Shown one piece after another: positions 10,593 through 23,200 of a stretch of DNA of 64,000 nt (position 1 is the first letter of the stretch; the number at the start of each line of letters is the position of its first letter). This DNA comes from Metallyticus violacea. Taxonomy: Eukaryota > Arthropoda > Insecta > Mantodea > Metallyticidae. Where the stretch lies: the NCBI GenBank assembly GCA_030762175.1, contig CM060834.1:62663501-62727500 (forward strand), in the 5' to 3' direction. Position numbers and translations under genes: made by a program. The notes under the pieces were generated by a model, which saw nothing but the letters and a program-made list of their open reading frames with translations, was not told the DNA's origin and did no database searches.

Positions 10593-11130
10593 TTTTGATA
10601 GCCTTAGAAAACCATAAAATGAAGAAAGTTTCGCCAAAAGGAAACATTTATTTCGATAGATGGAAACTTCATTAGAATCACTTTTTATTCGTTCTTATTT
10701 GAGATAACTGGTTCTCTTTCATTTTTCTTCTTTGATAGCCTTTTAAAAGCATATTATGCGGAAAGAATCTCGAAAAGAAAAAACTTTTTTTCGAAGTTTG
10801 GAAACTTCAAAGGAATCGCAATTTGTTGCGTTTCAAATGGAGATAACTATTTCTCCTTCATTATTCTAGTTTGATAGCCTTAGAAAACCATAAAATTAAG
10901 AAAGATTCGCGAAAAGGAAAGATTTATTTCCATTGTTGGAAACTTCATTAGAATGACTTTTTTTCCGTTCTTATTTGAGATAAATGTTTCTCTTTCCACT
11001 TTCCACTTTGATAGCCTTAGAAAAGCATATTATGCTAAAAGCATCTCCGAAAGAAAAGAAAACAATTTCGAATTTTGGAATCTTCAAAAGAATCGCGTTT
11101 TGTTGCGTTTCAAATGGAGATAACTATTTC
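10593..11130 (+). repeat. ~0.54-kb duplicated block, copy 2
   Basis: It matches 8,988-9,525 but is entered from a different dimer. The upstream B half (ATGGGGTAAACCATTTC) is the type that elsewhere is followed by CTAATTTGATAGCC, while here it reads CTATTTTGATAGCC as at 8,986. This marks a recombination junction at about 10,592. It leaves into AGAAGACCATAAAATG-type sequence. Confidence 0.82.
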
Positions 11131-11299
11131 TCGTTCATTATTCTAGTTTGATAGCCTTAGAAGACCATAAAATGAAGAAAGATTCGCAAAAAGAAAACAA
11201 TTATTTCGATGGTTGGAAACTTCATTAGAATCACTTTTTTTCCGTTCTTCTTTGAGATAACTGGTTATCTTTCATTTTTCCACTTTGATAGCTTTAGAA

Positions 11300-12050
11300 A
11301 AGCATATTCTGCGCAAAGAATCTCGAAAAGAAAAAAAAAATTTTTCGTAGTTTGGTAACTTCAAAGGAATCCCGTTTTGTTGCGTTTCAAATGGAGATAA
11401 CTATTTTCCTTCATTATTCTAGTTGATAGTTTTAGAAAACCATAAAATGAAGAAAGATTCGCAAAAAGAAAACATTTGTTTCGATGGTTGGAAACTTCAT
11501 TAGAATCAATTTTTTTTCCGTTCTTATTTGAGATAACTGGTTCTCTTTCATTTTTCCACTTTGATTGCCTTAGAAAAGCATATTATGCGGAAAGTATCTC
11601 GAAGAGAAAAAAATTTTTTTTCCAAGTTTGGAAACTTCAAAAGAATCGCGGTTTGTTGCGTTTCAAATGGAGATAACTATTTCCCCTTTTTTATTCTGGT
11701 TTGATAGCCTTAGATAACCATAAAATGAAGAAAGATTCGCGAAAAGAAAACATTTATTTTGACGGTTGGAAACTTCATTAAAATCACTATTTTTCCGTTC
11801 TTATTTGAGATAACTGGTTCTCTTTCATTTTCCTTCTTTGATAGCCTTATAGAAGTATATTATGCGGAAAGAATCTCGAAAAGAAAAAATATTTTTTTCG
11901 AAGTTTGTAAACTTCAAAGGGATCGCGTTTTTTTGCGTTTGAAATGGAGATAACTATTTCTCCTTTATTCTAGTTTGATAGCCTTAGAAAACCATAAAAT
12001 GAAGAAAGTTTCGCAAAAAGAAAACATTTTTTTCGACGGTTGGAAACTTC
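11300..12050 (+). repeat. Left-flank block matching P1 ~31,110-31,860
   Basis: The dimers with TCTAGTTGATAG, GTTTCGATGGTTGG, TTTGATTGCC and AGATAACCATAAAATG follow P1 at a shift of about 19,810 bp, and P2 at about 46,510-47,270. At about 12,130 the flank skips the next P dimer (the GCGAAAAGAATCTGGG type), going straight to a TTTAAAAACTTC-type B half. Confidence 0.8.
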
Positions 12051-12796
12051 ATTAGAATCAATTTTTTCCGTTCTTATTTGAGATAACTGGTTCTCTTTCA
12101 TTTTCCTTCTTTGATAGCCTTAGAAAAGCATATTATGCGGAAAGAATCTCGAAAAGAAAAATTTTTTTTTCGAAGTTTAAAAACTTCAAAAGGAACCCGT
12201 TTTGTGGCGTTTCAAATGGAGATAACTATTTCTCCTTCTTTATTCTGGTTTGATAGCCTTAGAAAACCATAAAATGAAGAAAGATTCGGGAAAAGAAAAC
12301 ATTTCGATGGTTGGAAACTTCATTAGAATCACTTTTTTCCGTTCTTATTTGAGATAACTGGTTCTTTTTCATTTTATATCTTTGATAGCCTTAAAAAAAC
12401 ATATGCGGAAAGAATCTCGAAAGGAAAAATGTTTTTTTTCGAAGTTTGGAAACTTCAAAAGAATCGCGTTTTGTTGCGTTTCAAATGGAGATAACTATTT
12501 CTCCTTCATTATTCTAGTTTGATAGCCTTAGAAAACTATAAAATGAAGGAAGTTTCACGAAAAGAAAACATTTTTTTCGACGGTTGTATACTTCATTAGA
12601 ATCACTTTTTTCCGTTCTTATTTGAGATAACTGGTTCTCTTTCATTTTCCTTCTTTGATAGCCTTAGAAAAGCGTATTATGCGGAAAGAATCTTGGAAAG
12701 AAAAAAAATTTTTTTTGAAATTTGGACACTTCAAACGAATCGCGTTTTGTTGCGTTTCAAATGGAGATAACTATTTCTCCTTCATTATTCTTGTTT

Positions 12797-12932
12797 GATA
12801 GCCTTAGAAAACCATAAAATGAAGAAAGTTTCGCGAAAAGAAAACATTTATTTCGATGGTTGGAAACTTAATTAGAATCACTTTTTTCCGTTCTTATTTG
12901 AGATAACTGGTTTTCTTTCATTTTTCTACTTT
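12797..12932 (+). repeat. Representative A monomer (136 bp)
   Basis: This is a typical first half of the dimer. In order it holds the shared GATAGCCTTAGAAAA start, CCATAAAATGAAG, the palindrome TTTCGCGAAA (12,829-12,838), a purine-rich stretch, TTTCGATGGTTGGAAACTT, a T-run followed by CCGTTC, then GAGATAACTGG and a pyrimidine-rich end. Across the array the main A variants differ after GGAAACTTCAT: TAGAATCAC is commonest, TATAATCAC and TAAAATGAC are recurrent alternatives. The GAGATAACTGG segment aligns with GGAGATAACTATT of monomer B, supporting common descent of the two halves. This copy has AACTTAATTAG where most have AACTTCATTAG. Confidence 0.95.
12829..12838 (+). other. Example of TTTCGCGAAA palindrome in monomer A
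   Basis: This is a ten-base perfect palindrome centred on CGCG. The other frequent form is ATTCGCGAAAA (8-base core TTCGCGAA). In many dimers a change to TTCGCAAAAAG, TTCGCGGAAAG or TTCGGGAAAAG destroys it, so intact and broken forms alternate within the long unit. Confidence 0.85.
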
Positions 12933-15010
12933 GATAGCCTTAGAAAAGCATATTATGCGGAAAGAATCTCGGAAAGAAAAAATTTTTTTTTCGAAGTCTG
13001 GAAACTTCAAAAGATTCGCGTTTTGTTCCGTTTCAAATGGAGATAACTATTTCTCCTTCATTAATCTAGTTTGATAGCCTTAGAAAACCATAAAATGAGG
13101 AAAGTTTCGCGAAAAGAAAACATTTATTTCGATGGTTGGAAACTTCATTAGAATCACGTTTTTTGTGTTCTTATTTGAGATAACTGGTTCTCTTTCATTT
13201 TCCTTCTTTGATAGCCTTAGAAAAACATATTATGCGGAAAGAATCTCGAAAAGAAACAATTTTTTTTCGAAGTTTGAATACTTAAAAAGAATCGCGTTTT
13301 GTTGCGTTTCAAATGGAGATAAATATTTCTCCTTCTTTATTCTAGTTTGATAGTCTTAGAAAACCATAAAATGAAGAAAGATTCGCGAAAAGAAAACATT
13401 TATTTCGATGGTTGGAAACTTTTATATAATCACTTTTCTTCCGTTCTTATTAAGGATAAGTGTTTCTCTTTCATTTTTCTACTTTTATAGCCTTAGAAAA
13501 GCATATTATGCGGAAAGAATCTCGGAAAGAAAAAAAATTTTTTCGAAGTTTGGAAACTTCGAAAGAATCTAGTTTTGTTGCGTTTCAAATGGAGATAACT
13601 ATTTCTCCTTCATTATTCTAGTTTGATAGCCTTAGAAAACCATAAAATGAAGAAAGTTTCGCTAAAAGAAAACATTTTTTTCGACGGTAGAAAATTCATT
13701 AGAATCACTTTTTTCAGTTCTAATTTGAGATAACTGGTTCTCTTTCATTTTCCTTCTTTGATAGCATTAGAAAAGCAAATTATGCGGAAAGAATCTCGGA
13801 AAGAAAAAAAAATTTTTTTTTAAGTTTGGAAACTTCAAAAGAATCGCGTTTTGTTGCGTTTCAAATGGAGATAACTATTTGTCCTTCATTATTCTAGTTT
13901 GATAGCCTTAAAAAACCATAAAATGAAGAAAGTTTCGCGAAAAGAACACATTTATTTCGACGGTTGGAAACTTCATTGGAATCACTTTTTTCCGTTCTTA
14001 TTTGGGATAACTGGTTCTCTTTCATTTTTCCTCTTTGATAGCTTTAGAAAAGCATTTTCTGCGCAAAGAATCTCGAAAAGAAAAAAAATTTTTTTTCGTA
14101 GTTCGGTAACTTCAAAGGAATCCCGTTTTGTTGCGTTTCAAATGGAGATAACTATTTCTCCTTCATTTTTCTAGTTAGATAGCCTTAGAAAACCATAAAA
14201 TGAAGAAAGTTTCTCGAAAAGAAAACATTTATTTCGACGGTTGGAAACTTCATTAGAATCACTATTTTTCCGTTCTTATTTGAGGTAACTGGTTCTCTTT
14301 CATTTTTCTACTTTGATAGCCTTAGAAAAGCATATTATGCGGAAAGATTCTCGAAAAAAAAATTTTTTTTCGATGTTTGGAAACTTCAAAAGAATCGCGT
14401 TTTGTTGCGTTTAAATGGAGATAACTATTTCTCCTTCATTATTCTAGTTTGATAGCGTTAGAAAACCATAAAATGAAGAAAGATTCGCAAAAAGAAAAGA
14501 TTTATTTCGATGGTTGGAAACTTCATTAAAATGACTTTTTTTCCGTTCTTATTTGAGATAACTAGTTCTCTTTCCTTTTACCACTTTGAAAGCCTTAGAA
14601 AAGCATATTCTGCGCAAAGAATCACGAAAAGAAAAAAAAATATTTCGAAGTTTGGATACTTCAAAGGAATCCCGTTTTGTTGCGTTTCAAATGGAGATTA
14701 CTATTTCTCCTTCATTATTCTAGTTTGATAGCCTTAGAAAACCATAAAATGAAGAAATTTTCGCGAAAAGAACACATTTATTTCGATGGTTGGAAACTTC
14801 ATTAGAATCACCTTTTTTTCCGTTCGTATTTGAGATAACTGGTTCTCTTTCAATTTTCCACTTTGATAGCCTTAGAAAAGCATATTATGCTGAAAGAATC
14901 TCGAAAAGAAAAATTTTTTTTTTCGAAGTTTGGAAACTTCAAAGAATTGCGTTTTGTTGCGTTTCAAATGGAGATAACTATTTTTCCTTCATTATTCTAG
15001 TTTGATAGCC
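12838..15010 (+). repeat. Left-flank block matching P1/P2 junction region (~33,478-35,650)
   Basis: It is collinear at a shift of 20,640 bp and spans the point chosen as the P1/P2 boundary. This confirms that the boundary is only a phase choice in a continuous higher-order pattern. Markers are AACTTAATTAG, ACGTTTTTTGTG, GATAAGTGTTTC, CGGTAGAAAATTC and AGTTAGATAGCC (14,178). It ends where the flank reads AAAATTAAGAAAGTATCGGG while P reads ATTAAATGAAG. Confidence 0.85.
12933..13072 (+). repeat. Representative B monomer (140 bp)
   Basis: This is a typical second half of the dimer. It starts with the same 15 bases as monomer A, then carries GCATATTATGC, GGAAAGAATCTCGGAAAG, an A-run joined to a T-run, TTCGAAG(T)TTGGAAACTTC, AATCGCG-like and TTGCG-like CpG motifs, AAATGGAGATAACTATTTC and a pyrimidine-rich end. 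Several B subtypes recur elsewhere: GCATATTCTGCGCAAAG, GCATATATGCTGAAATTA, GCATATTATGCTGAAAG with a following GGAAAATTATAAAG, and GCATATTATGCCGAAAG. The order of these subtypes is what makes the long higher-order period readable. In this copy the dyad has one change (GAAGTCTGG). Confidence 0.95.
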
Positions 15011-15289
15011 TTAGAAAACCATAAAATTAAGAAAGTATCGGGAAAAGAAAACATTTATTTCGATGGTTTGAAACTTCATTAGAATCACTTTTTTCCGTTC
15101 TTACGTGAGTTAACTGGTTATCTTTCATTTTTCTTCTTTGATAGCTTTAGAAAAGCATATTATGCGGAAAGAATCTCGAAAGGAAAACATTTTTTTTTTG
15201 AAGTTTGGAAACTTCAAAAGAAACGCGTTTTGTTGCGTTTCAAATAGAGATAACTATTTCTCCTTCATTATTCTAGTTTGATAGCCTTA

Positions 15290-16690
15290 GAAAACCATAA
15301 AATGAAGAAAGATTCGCGGAAAGAAAACATTTATTTCCATGGTTGGAAACTTCATTATAATCAATTTTTTTCCGTTCTTATTTCAGATAACTGGTTCTCT
15401 TTCATTTTTCTACTTTAATAGCTTTAGAAAAGCACATTCTGCGCAAGGAATCTCGAAAAGAAAAAACATTTTTTTTCGTAGTTCGGTAACTTCAAAAGAA
15501 TCCCGTTTTGTTGCGTTTCAAATGGAGATAACTATTTCTCCATCATTATTCTAGTTTGATAGCCTTAGAAAACCATAAAATGAAGAAAGATTCGCGAAAA
15601 GAAAATCATTATTTCGATGGTTGGAAACTTCATTAGAATCATTTTTTTCCGTTCATATTTGAGATAACTGGTTCTCTTTCCTTTTTCCACTTTGATAGCC
15701 TTAGAAAAGCATATATGCTGAAATTATCTCCGAAAGAAAAAAATTTTTTTCGAAGTTTGGAATCTTCAAAAGAATAGCGTTTTGTTGCGTTTCAAATGGA
15801 GATAACTATTTCTCCTTCATTTTTCTAGTTTGATAGCCTTAGAAAACCATAAAATGAAGAAAGTTTCTCGAAAAGAAAACATTTATTTCGACGGTTGGAA
15901 ACTTCATTAGAATCACTTTTTTCCGTTCTTATTTGAGATAACTGGTTCTCTTTCATTTTTCTACTTTGATAGCCTTAGAAAAGCATATTATGCGGAAAGA
16001 TTCTCGATAAAAAAATTTTTTTTTCGAAGTTTGGAAACTTCAAAAGAATCGCGTTTTGTTGCGTTTAAATGGAGATAACTATTTCTCCTTCATTATTCTA
16101 GTTTGATAGCCTTAGAAAACCATAAAATGAAGAAAGATTCGCAAAAAGAAAAGATTTATTTCGATGGTTGGAAACTTCATTAAAATGACTTTTTTTCCGT
16201 TCTTATTTGAGAAAACTAGTTCTCTTTCCCTTTACCACTTTGAAAGCCTTAGAAAAGCATATTCTGCGCAAAGATTCTCGAAAAGAAAGAAATTTTTTTC
16301 GAAGTTTCGATACTTCAAAGGAATCCCGTTTTGTTGCGTTTCAAATGGAGATTACTATTTCTCCTTCATTATTCTAGTTTGATAGCATTAGAAAACCATA
16401 AAATGAAGAAAGTTTCGCGAAATGAAAACATTTATTTCGATGGTTGGAAACTTCATTAGAATCACTTTTTTTCCCGTTCTTATTTGAGTTAACTGGTTCT
16501 CTTTCAATTTTCCACTTTGATAGCCTTAGAAAAGCATATTATGCTGAAAGAATCTCGAAGAGAAAAAAAAATTTTTTTCCAAGTTTGGAAAATTATAAAG
16601 AAATGCGTTTTGTTGAGTTTAATGGAGATAACTATTTCTCCTTCCTTATTCTAGTTTGATAGCCTTAGAAAACCATAAAATGAAGAAAGA
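15290..16690 (+). repeat. Left-flank block matching P1 ~25,495-26,895
   Basis: It is collinear at a shift of about 10,205 bp. Markers are TTATTTCAGATAAC, GCATATATGCTGAAATTA, GAGAAAACTAG and GGAAAATTATAAAG. The dimer just before it (15,010-15,280) instead matches about 21,911-22,180, so a switch lies near 15,280. Confidence 0.8.
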
Positions 16691-17760
16691 TTCGCAAAAA
16701 GAAAACATTTATTTCGATGGTTGGAAACTTCATTAGAATCACTTTTTTTCCGTTCTTATTTGAGATAACTGTTTCTCTTTCATTTTTCCACTTTGATAGC
16801 CTTAGAAAACCATATTATGCGGAAAGAATCTCGGAAAGAAAAAAATTTTTTTTCGAAGTTTGGAAACTTCAAAAGAATCGCGTTTTGTTGCGTTTCAAAT
16901 GGAGATAACTATTTCTCCTATTTTATTCTAGTTTGGTAACCTTAGAAAACCATGAAATGAAGAAAGTTTCGCGAAAAGAAAACATTTATTTCGATGGTTG
17001 GAAGCTTCATTAGAATCACCTTTTTCCGTTCTTATATGAGATAACTGGTTATCTTTCTATTTTCTTCTTTGATAGCCTAAGAAAAGCATATTATGCGGAA
17101 AGAATCTCGAAAAGAAAAAAAAAATTTTGTTGTAGTTTGGAAACTTATATAGAATCGCGTTTTGTTGAGTTTGATGGAGATAACTATATCTCCTTCATTA
17201 TTATAGTTTGATCGCCTCAGAAAACCATAAAATGAAGAAAGGTTCGCGAAAAGAAAGCATTTATTTCGATGGTTTTAAACTTCATAAGAATCACTTTTTT
17301 TCCGTTCTTATTTGAGATAACTGGTTCTCTTTCATTTTTCTACTTTGATAGCCTTAGAAAAGCATATTCTACGCAAAGAATCTCGGAAAGAAAAAAATTT
17401 TTTTTCGAAGTTTGGAAACTTCAAATGAATCGCGTTTTGTTGCGTTTCAAATGGAGATAACTATTTCTTCTTCCTTATTCTAGTATGATAGCCTTAGAAA
17501 ACCATAAAATGAAGAAAGTATCGGGAAAAGAAAACATTTATTTCGATGGTTTGAAACTTCATTAGAATCACTTTTTTCCGATCTTATATGAGTTAACTGG
17601 TTATCTTTCATTTTTCTTCTTTGATAGCCTTAGAAAAGCATATTATGCGGAAAGAATCTCGAAAGGAAAAAAATTTTTTTTTTGAAGTTTGGAAACTTCA
17701 AAAGAAACGCGTTTTGTTGCGTTTAAATGGAGATAACTATTTCTCCTTCATTATTCTAGT
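16690..17760 (+). repeat. Four dimers of mixed affinity
   Basis: Dimers with TTTGGTAACC, GGAAGCTTCATTAG, ATTGTTGTAGTTTGG-like and GGTTTTAAACTTCATAAG do not follow one contiguous block elsewhere in the window. Single pieces resemble 21,126, about 29,640, about 29,760 and 56,891. I see nothing here other than satellite. Confidence 0.7.
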
Positions 17761-20235
17761 TTGATAGCCTTAGAAAACCATAAAATGAAGAAAGATTCGC
17801 AAAAAGAAAAAAGATTTATTTCGATGGTTGGAAACTTCATTAAAATGACTTTTTTTTCCGTTCTTATTTGAGATAACTAGTTCTCTTTCCTTTTACCACT
17901 TTGAAAGCATTAGAAAAGCATATTCTGCGCAAAGAATCTCGAAAAGAAAAAAAAAATTTCGAAGTTTGGATACTTCAAAGGAATCCCGTTTTGTTGCGTT
18001 TCAAATGGAGATTACTATTTCTCCTTCATTATTCTAGTTTGATAGCCTTAGAAAACCATAAAATGAAGAAATTTTCGCGAAAAGAAAACATTTATTTCGA
18101 TGGTTGGAAACTTCATTAGAATCACCTTTTTTTCCGTTCGTATTTGAGATAACTGGTTCTCTTTCAATTTTCCACTTTGATAGCCTTAGAAAAGCATATT
18201 ATGTTGAAAGAATCTCGAGAAGAAAATTTTTTTTTTTCGAAGTTTGGAAACTTCAAAGAATCGCGTTTTATTGCGTTTCAAATGGAGATAACTATTTTTC
18301 CTTCATTATTCTAGTTTGATAGCCTTAGAAAACCATAAAATGAAGAAAGATTCGCAAAAAGAAAACATTTATTTCGATGGTTGGAAACTTCATTAGAATC
18401 ACTTTTTTTCCGTTCTTATTTGAGATAACTGTTTCTCTTTCCTTTTTCCACTTTGATAGTCTTAGAAAAGCATATTATGCGGAAAGAATCTCGAAAAGAA
18501 AAAATTTTTTTTGAAGTTAGGAAACTTGAAAAGAATCGCGTTTTGTTACGTTTCAAGTGGAGATAACTATTTCTCCTTGATTATTCTAGTTTGATAGCCT
18601 TAGTAATCCATAAAATGAAGAAAGATTCGCGAAAAGAAAGCATTTATTTCGATGGTTGGAAACTTCATTAGAATCACATTTTTCCGTTTTTATTTGAGAT
18701 AACTGGTTCTCTTTCATTATTCTACTTTGATAGCTTTAGTAAACCATATTCTGCGCTAAGATTCTCGATAAGAAAAATTTTTTTTTTCGAAGTTTGGTAA
18801 CTTCAAAAGAATCGCGTTTTGTTGCGTATCAAATGGAGATAACTATTTGTCCTTCATTATTCTAGTTTGATAGCCTTAGAAAACCATAAAATGAAGAAAG
18901 ATTCGCGGAAAGAAAACATTTAGTTCCATAGTTGGAAACTTCATTATAATCACTTTTTTTCCGTTCTTATTTGAGATAACCGGTTCTCTTTCATTTTTCT
19001 ACTTTGATAGCCTTAGAAAAGCATATTATGCGGAAAGATTCTCCAAAAAAATTTTTTTTTTCGATGTTTGGAAACTTCAAAAGAATCGCGTTTTGTTGCG
19101 TTTAAATGGAGATAACTATTTCTCCTTCATTATTCTAGTTTGATAGCCTTAGAAAACCATAAAATGAAGAAAGATTCGCAATAAGAAAAAAGATTTATTT
19201 CGATGGTTGGAAACTTCATTAAAATGACTTTTTTTCCGTTCTTATTTGAGATAACTGGTTCTCTTTCATTTTTCCAATTCGATAGCTTTGGAAAAGCTTA
19301 TTATGCGGAAAGAATCTCCGAAAGAAAAAAAATCTTTTCGAAGTTTGGAATCTTCACAAGAATCGCGTTTTGTTGCGTTTCAAATGGAGATAACTATTTC
19401 TCCTATTTTATTCTAGTTTGATAGCCTTAGAAAACCATAAAATGAAGAAAATTTCGCGAAAAGAAAAGACTTATTTCAGTTGTTGGAAACTTCATTAGAA
19501 TCACTTTTTTTCCGTTCTTATATGAGATAACTGGTTATCTTTCATTTTTCTTCTTTGATAGCCTTAGAAAAGCATATTATGCCGAAAGAATCTCGAAAAG
19601 AAAAAAAATTTTTTGCAGTTAGGAAACTTCAAAAGAATCGCGTTTTGTTATGTTTCAAGTGGAGATAACTATTTCTCCTTCATTATTCTAGTTTGATAGC
19701 CTTAGTAATCCATAAAATTAGAAAGATTCGCGAAAAGAAAACATTTATCTCGATGTTTGGAAACATCATTATAATCACTTTTTTTCCGTTCTTATTTTAG
19801 ATAACTGTTTCTCTTTCATTTTTCCACTTTGATAGCCTTAGAAAAGCATATTATGCAGAAAGAATCTCGAAAAGAAAATTTTTTTTTTTCGAAGTTTGGA
19901 AACTTCAAAGAATCGCGTTTTGTTGCGTTTCAAATGGAGATAACTATTTTTCCTTTATTATTCTAGTTTGATAGCCTTAGAAAACCATAAAATGCAGAAT
20001 GATTTGCGAAAAGAAAACATTTATTTTCATGGTTGGTAACTTCATTAGAATTACTTTTTTTCCGTTCTTATATGAGATAACTGGTTATCTTTAATTTTTC
20101 TTCTTTGATGGCCTTAGAAAAGCATATTATGCGGAAATAATCTCGAAAAGAAATTTTTTTTTTTTCGAAGTTTGGAAACTTCAAAAGAATCGCGTTTTAT
20201 TGCGTTTCAAATGGAGATAACTATTTCTCCTTCAT
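17760..20235 (+). repeat. Left-flank block matching P1 ~27,130-29,600
   Basis: It is collinear at a shift of about 9,369 bp up to the left edge of P1. The join is at about 20,185-20,240: before it the sequence follows P1 near 29,575 (TTTTATTGCG), and after it the sequence is the AGTTAGATAGCC dimer that also occurs at 14,178. This is where the regular P period begins. Confidence 0.82.
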
Positions 20236-20246
20236 TTTTCTAGTTA

Positions 20247-23200
20247 GATAGCCTTAGAAAACCATAAAATGAAGAAAGTTTCTCGAAAAGAAAACATTTA
20301 TTTCGACGGTTGGAAACTTCATTAGAATCACTATTTTTCCGTTCTTATTTGAGGTAACTGGTTCTCTTTCATTTTTCTACTTTGATAGCCTTAGAAAAGC
20401 ATATTATGCGGAAAGATTCTCGAAAAAAAAAATTTTTTTCGATGTTTGGAAACTTCAAAAGAATCGCGTTTTGTTGCGTTTAAATGGAGATAACTATTTC
20501 TCCTTCATTATTCTAGTTTGATAGCCTTAGAAAACCATAAAATGAAGAAAGATTCGCAAAAAGAAAAGATTTATTTCGATGGTTGGAAACTTCATTAAAA
20601 TGACTTTTTTTCCGTTCTTATTTGAGATAACTAGTTCTCTTTCCTTTTACCACTTTGAAAGCCTTAGAAAAGCATATTCTGCGCAAAGAATCACGAAAAG
20701 AAAAAAAAAATTTTCGAAGTTTGGATACTTCAAAGGAATCCCGTTTTGTTGCCTTTCAAATGGAGATTACTATTTCTCCTTCATTATTCTAGTTTGATAG
20801 CCTTAGAAAACCATAAAATGAAGAAAGTTACGCGAAATGAAAACATTTATTTCGATGGTTGGAAACTTCATTAGAATCACTTTTTTTTCCGTTCTTATTT
20901 GAGATAACTGGTTCTCTTTCAATTTTCCACTTTGATAGCCTTAGAAAAGCATATTATGCTGAAAGAATCTCGAAGAGAAAAAAATTTTTTTTTCCAAGTT
21001 TGGAAAATTATAAAGGAATGCGTTTTGTTCAGTTTAATGGAGATATCTATTTCTCCTTCATTATTCTAGTTTGATAGCCTTAGAAAACCATTAAATGAAG
21101 AAAGATTCGCAAAAAGAAAACATTTATGTCGATGGTTGGAAACTTCATTAGAATCACTTTTTTTCCGTTCTTATTTGAGATAACTGTTTCTCTTTCATTT
21201 TTCCACTTTGATAGCCTTAGAAAAGCATATAATGCGGAAAGAATCTCGGAAGAAAAATTTTTTTTTTCGAAGTTTGGAAACTTCAAAAGAATCGCGTTTT
21301 GTTGCGTTTCAAATGGAGATAACTATTTCTCCTATTTTATTCTAGTTTGATAGCCTTAGAAAACCATAAAATGAAGAAAGATTCGCGAAGAGAAAACATT
21401 TATTTCGATGGTTGGAAACTTCATTAGAATCACTTTTTTTCCGTTCTTATTTGAAATAACTGGTTCTCTTTCATTTTTCCACTTCGATAGCTTTAGAAAA
21501 GCTTATTATGCGGAAAGAATCTCCGAAAGAAAAAAAATTTTTTTTCGAAGTTTGGAATCTTTACAAGAATCGCGTTTTGTTGCGTTTCAAATGGAGATAA
21601 CTACTTCTCCTTCATTATTCTAGTTTGATAGCCTTAGAAAACCATAAAATGAAGAAAGATTCGCGAAAAGAAAAGACTTATTTCTGTTGTTGGAAACTTC
21701 ATTAGAATCACTTTTTTTCCGTTCTTATATGAGATAACTGGTTATCTTTCATTTTTCTTCTTTGATAGCCTTAGAAAAGCATATTATGCCGAAAGAATCT
21801 CGAAAAGAAAATAATTTTTTTTCGAAGTTTGGAAACTTCAAAGGAATCGCTTTTTGTTGCGGTTCAAATGGAGATAACTATTTCTCCTTCATTATTCTAG
21901 TTTGATAGCCTTAGAAAACCATAAAATTAAGAAAGTATCGGGAAAAGAAAACATTTATTTCGATGGTTTGAAACTTCATTAGAATCACTTTTTTCCGTTC
22001 TTACGTGAGTTAACTGGTTATCTTTCATTTTTCTTCTTTGATAGCTTTAGAAAAGCATATTATGCGGAAAGAATCTCGAAAGGAAAATATTTTTTTTTTG
22101 AAGTTTGGAAACTTCATAAGAAACGCGTTTTGTTGCTTTTCAAATAGAGATAACTATTTCTCCTTCATTATTCTAGTTTGATAGCCTTAGAAAACCATAA
22201 AATGAAGAAAGATTCGCGGAAAGAAAACATTTATTTCCATGGTTGGAAACTTCATTATAATCAATTTTTTTCCGTTCTTATTTGAGATAACTGGTTCTCT
22301 TTCATTTTTCTACTTTGATAGCTTTAGAAAAGCATATTCTGCGCAAAGAATCTCGAAAAGAAAAAACATTTTTTTTTCGTAGTTCGGTAACTTCAAAGGA
22401 ATCCCGTTTTGTTGCGTTTCAAATGGAGATAACTATTTCTCCTTCATTATTCTAGTTTGATAGCCTTAGAAAACCATAAAATGAAGAAAGATTCACGAAA
22501 AGAAAATCATTATTTCGATGGTTGGAAACTTCATTAGAATCATTTTTTTCCGTTCATATTTGAGATAACTGGTTCTCTTTCCTTTTTCCACTTTGATAGC
22601 CTTAGAAAAACATATATGCTGAAATTATCTCCGAAAGAAAAAAATTTTTTTCGAAGTTTGGAATCTTCAAAAGAATAGCGTTTTTTGCGATTCAAATGGA
22701 GATAACTATTTCTCCTTCATTTTTCTAGTTTGTTAGCCTTAGAAAACCATAAAATGAAGAAAGTTTCTCGAAAAGAAAACATTTATTTCGACGGTTGGAA
22801 ACTTCATTAGAATCACTTTTTTTCCGTTCTTATTTGAGATAACTGGTTCTCTTTCATTTTTCTACTTTGATAGCCTTAGAAACAAATATTATGCGGAAAG
22901 ATTCTCGATAAAAAAATTTTTTTTTCTCGAAGTTTGGTAACTTCAAAAGAATCGCGTTTTGTTGCGTTTAAATGGAGATAACTATTTCTCCTTCATTATT
23001 CTAGTTTGATAGCCTTAGAAAACCATAAAATGAGGAAATTTTCGCGAAAAGAAAATATTTATTTCAATGGTTGGAAACTTCATTAGAATCACGTTTTTTG
23101 CGTTCTTATTTGAGATAACTGGTTCTCTTTCATTTTCCTTCTTTGATAGCCTTAGAAAAACATATTATGCGGAAAGAATCTCGAAAAGAAACAATTTTTT

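Larger units (their letters stand above)
1..20246 (+). repeat. Left flank: shuffled and partly duplicated dimers related to P
   Basis: The first 20.2 kb is made of the same dimer subtypes as P1-P3 but in blocks of different order. Positions 1-3,163 follow P1 from 24,129 to about 26,470, with an extra 821-bp copy. After a one-dimer deletion, about 3,164-4,620 follow P1 near 26,748-28,200. About 4,780-5,990 follow P1 near 29,740-30,960, so about five dimers of P are missing between these two stretches. Later blocks also map back to P in rearranged order. The layout suggests an older, more reshuffled part of the array beside a recently amplified core. Confidence 0.85.
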
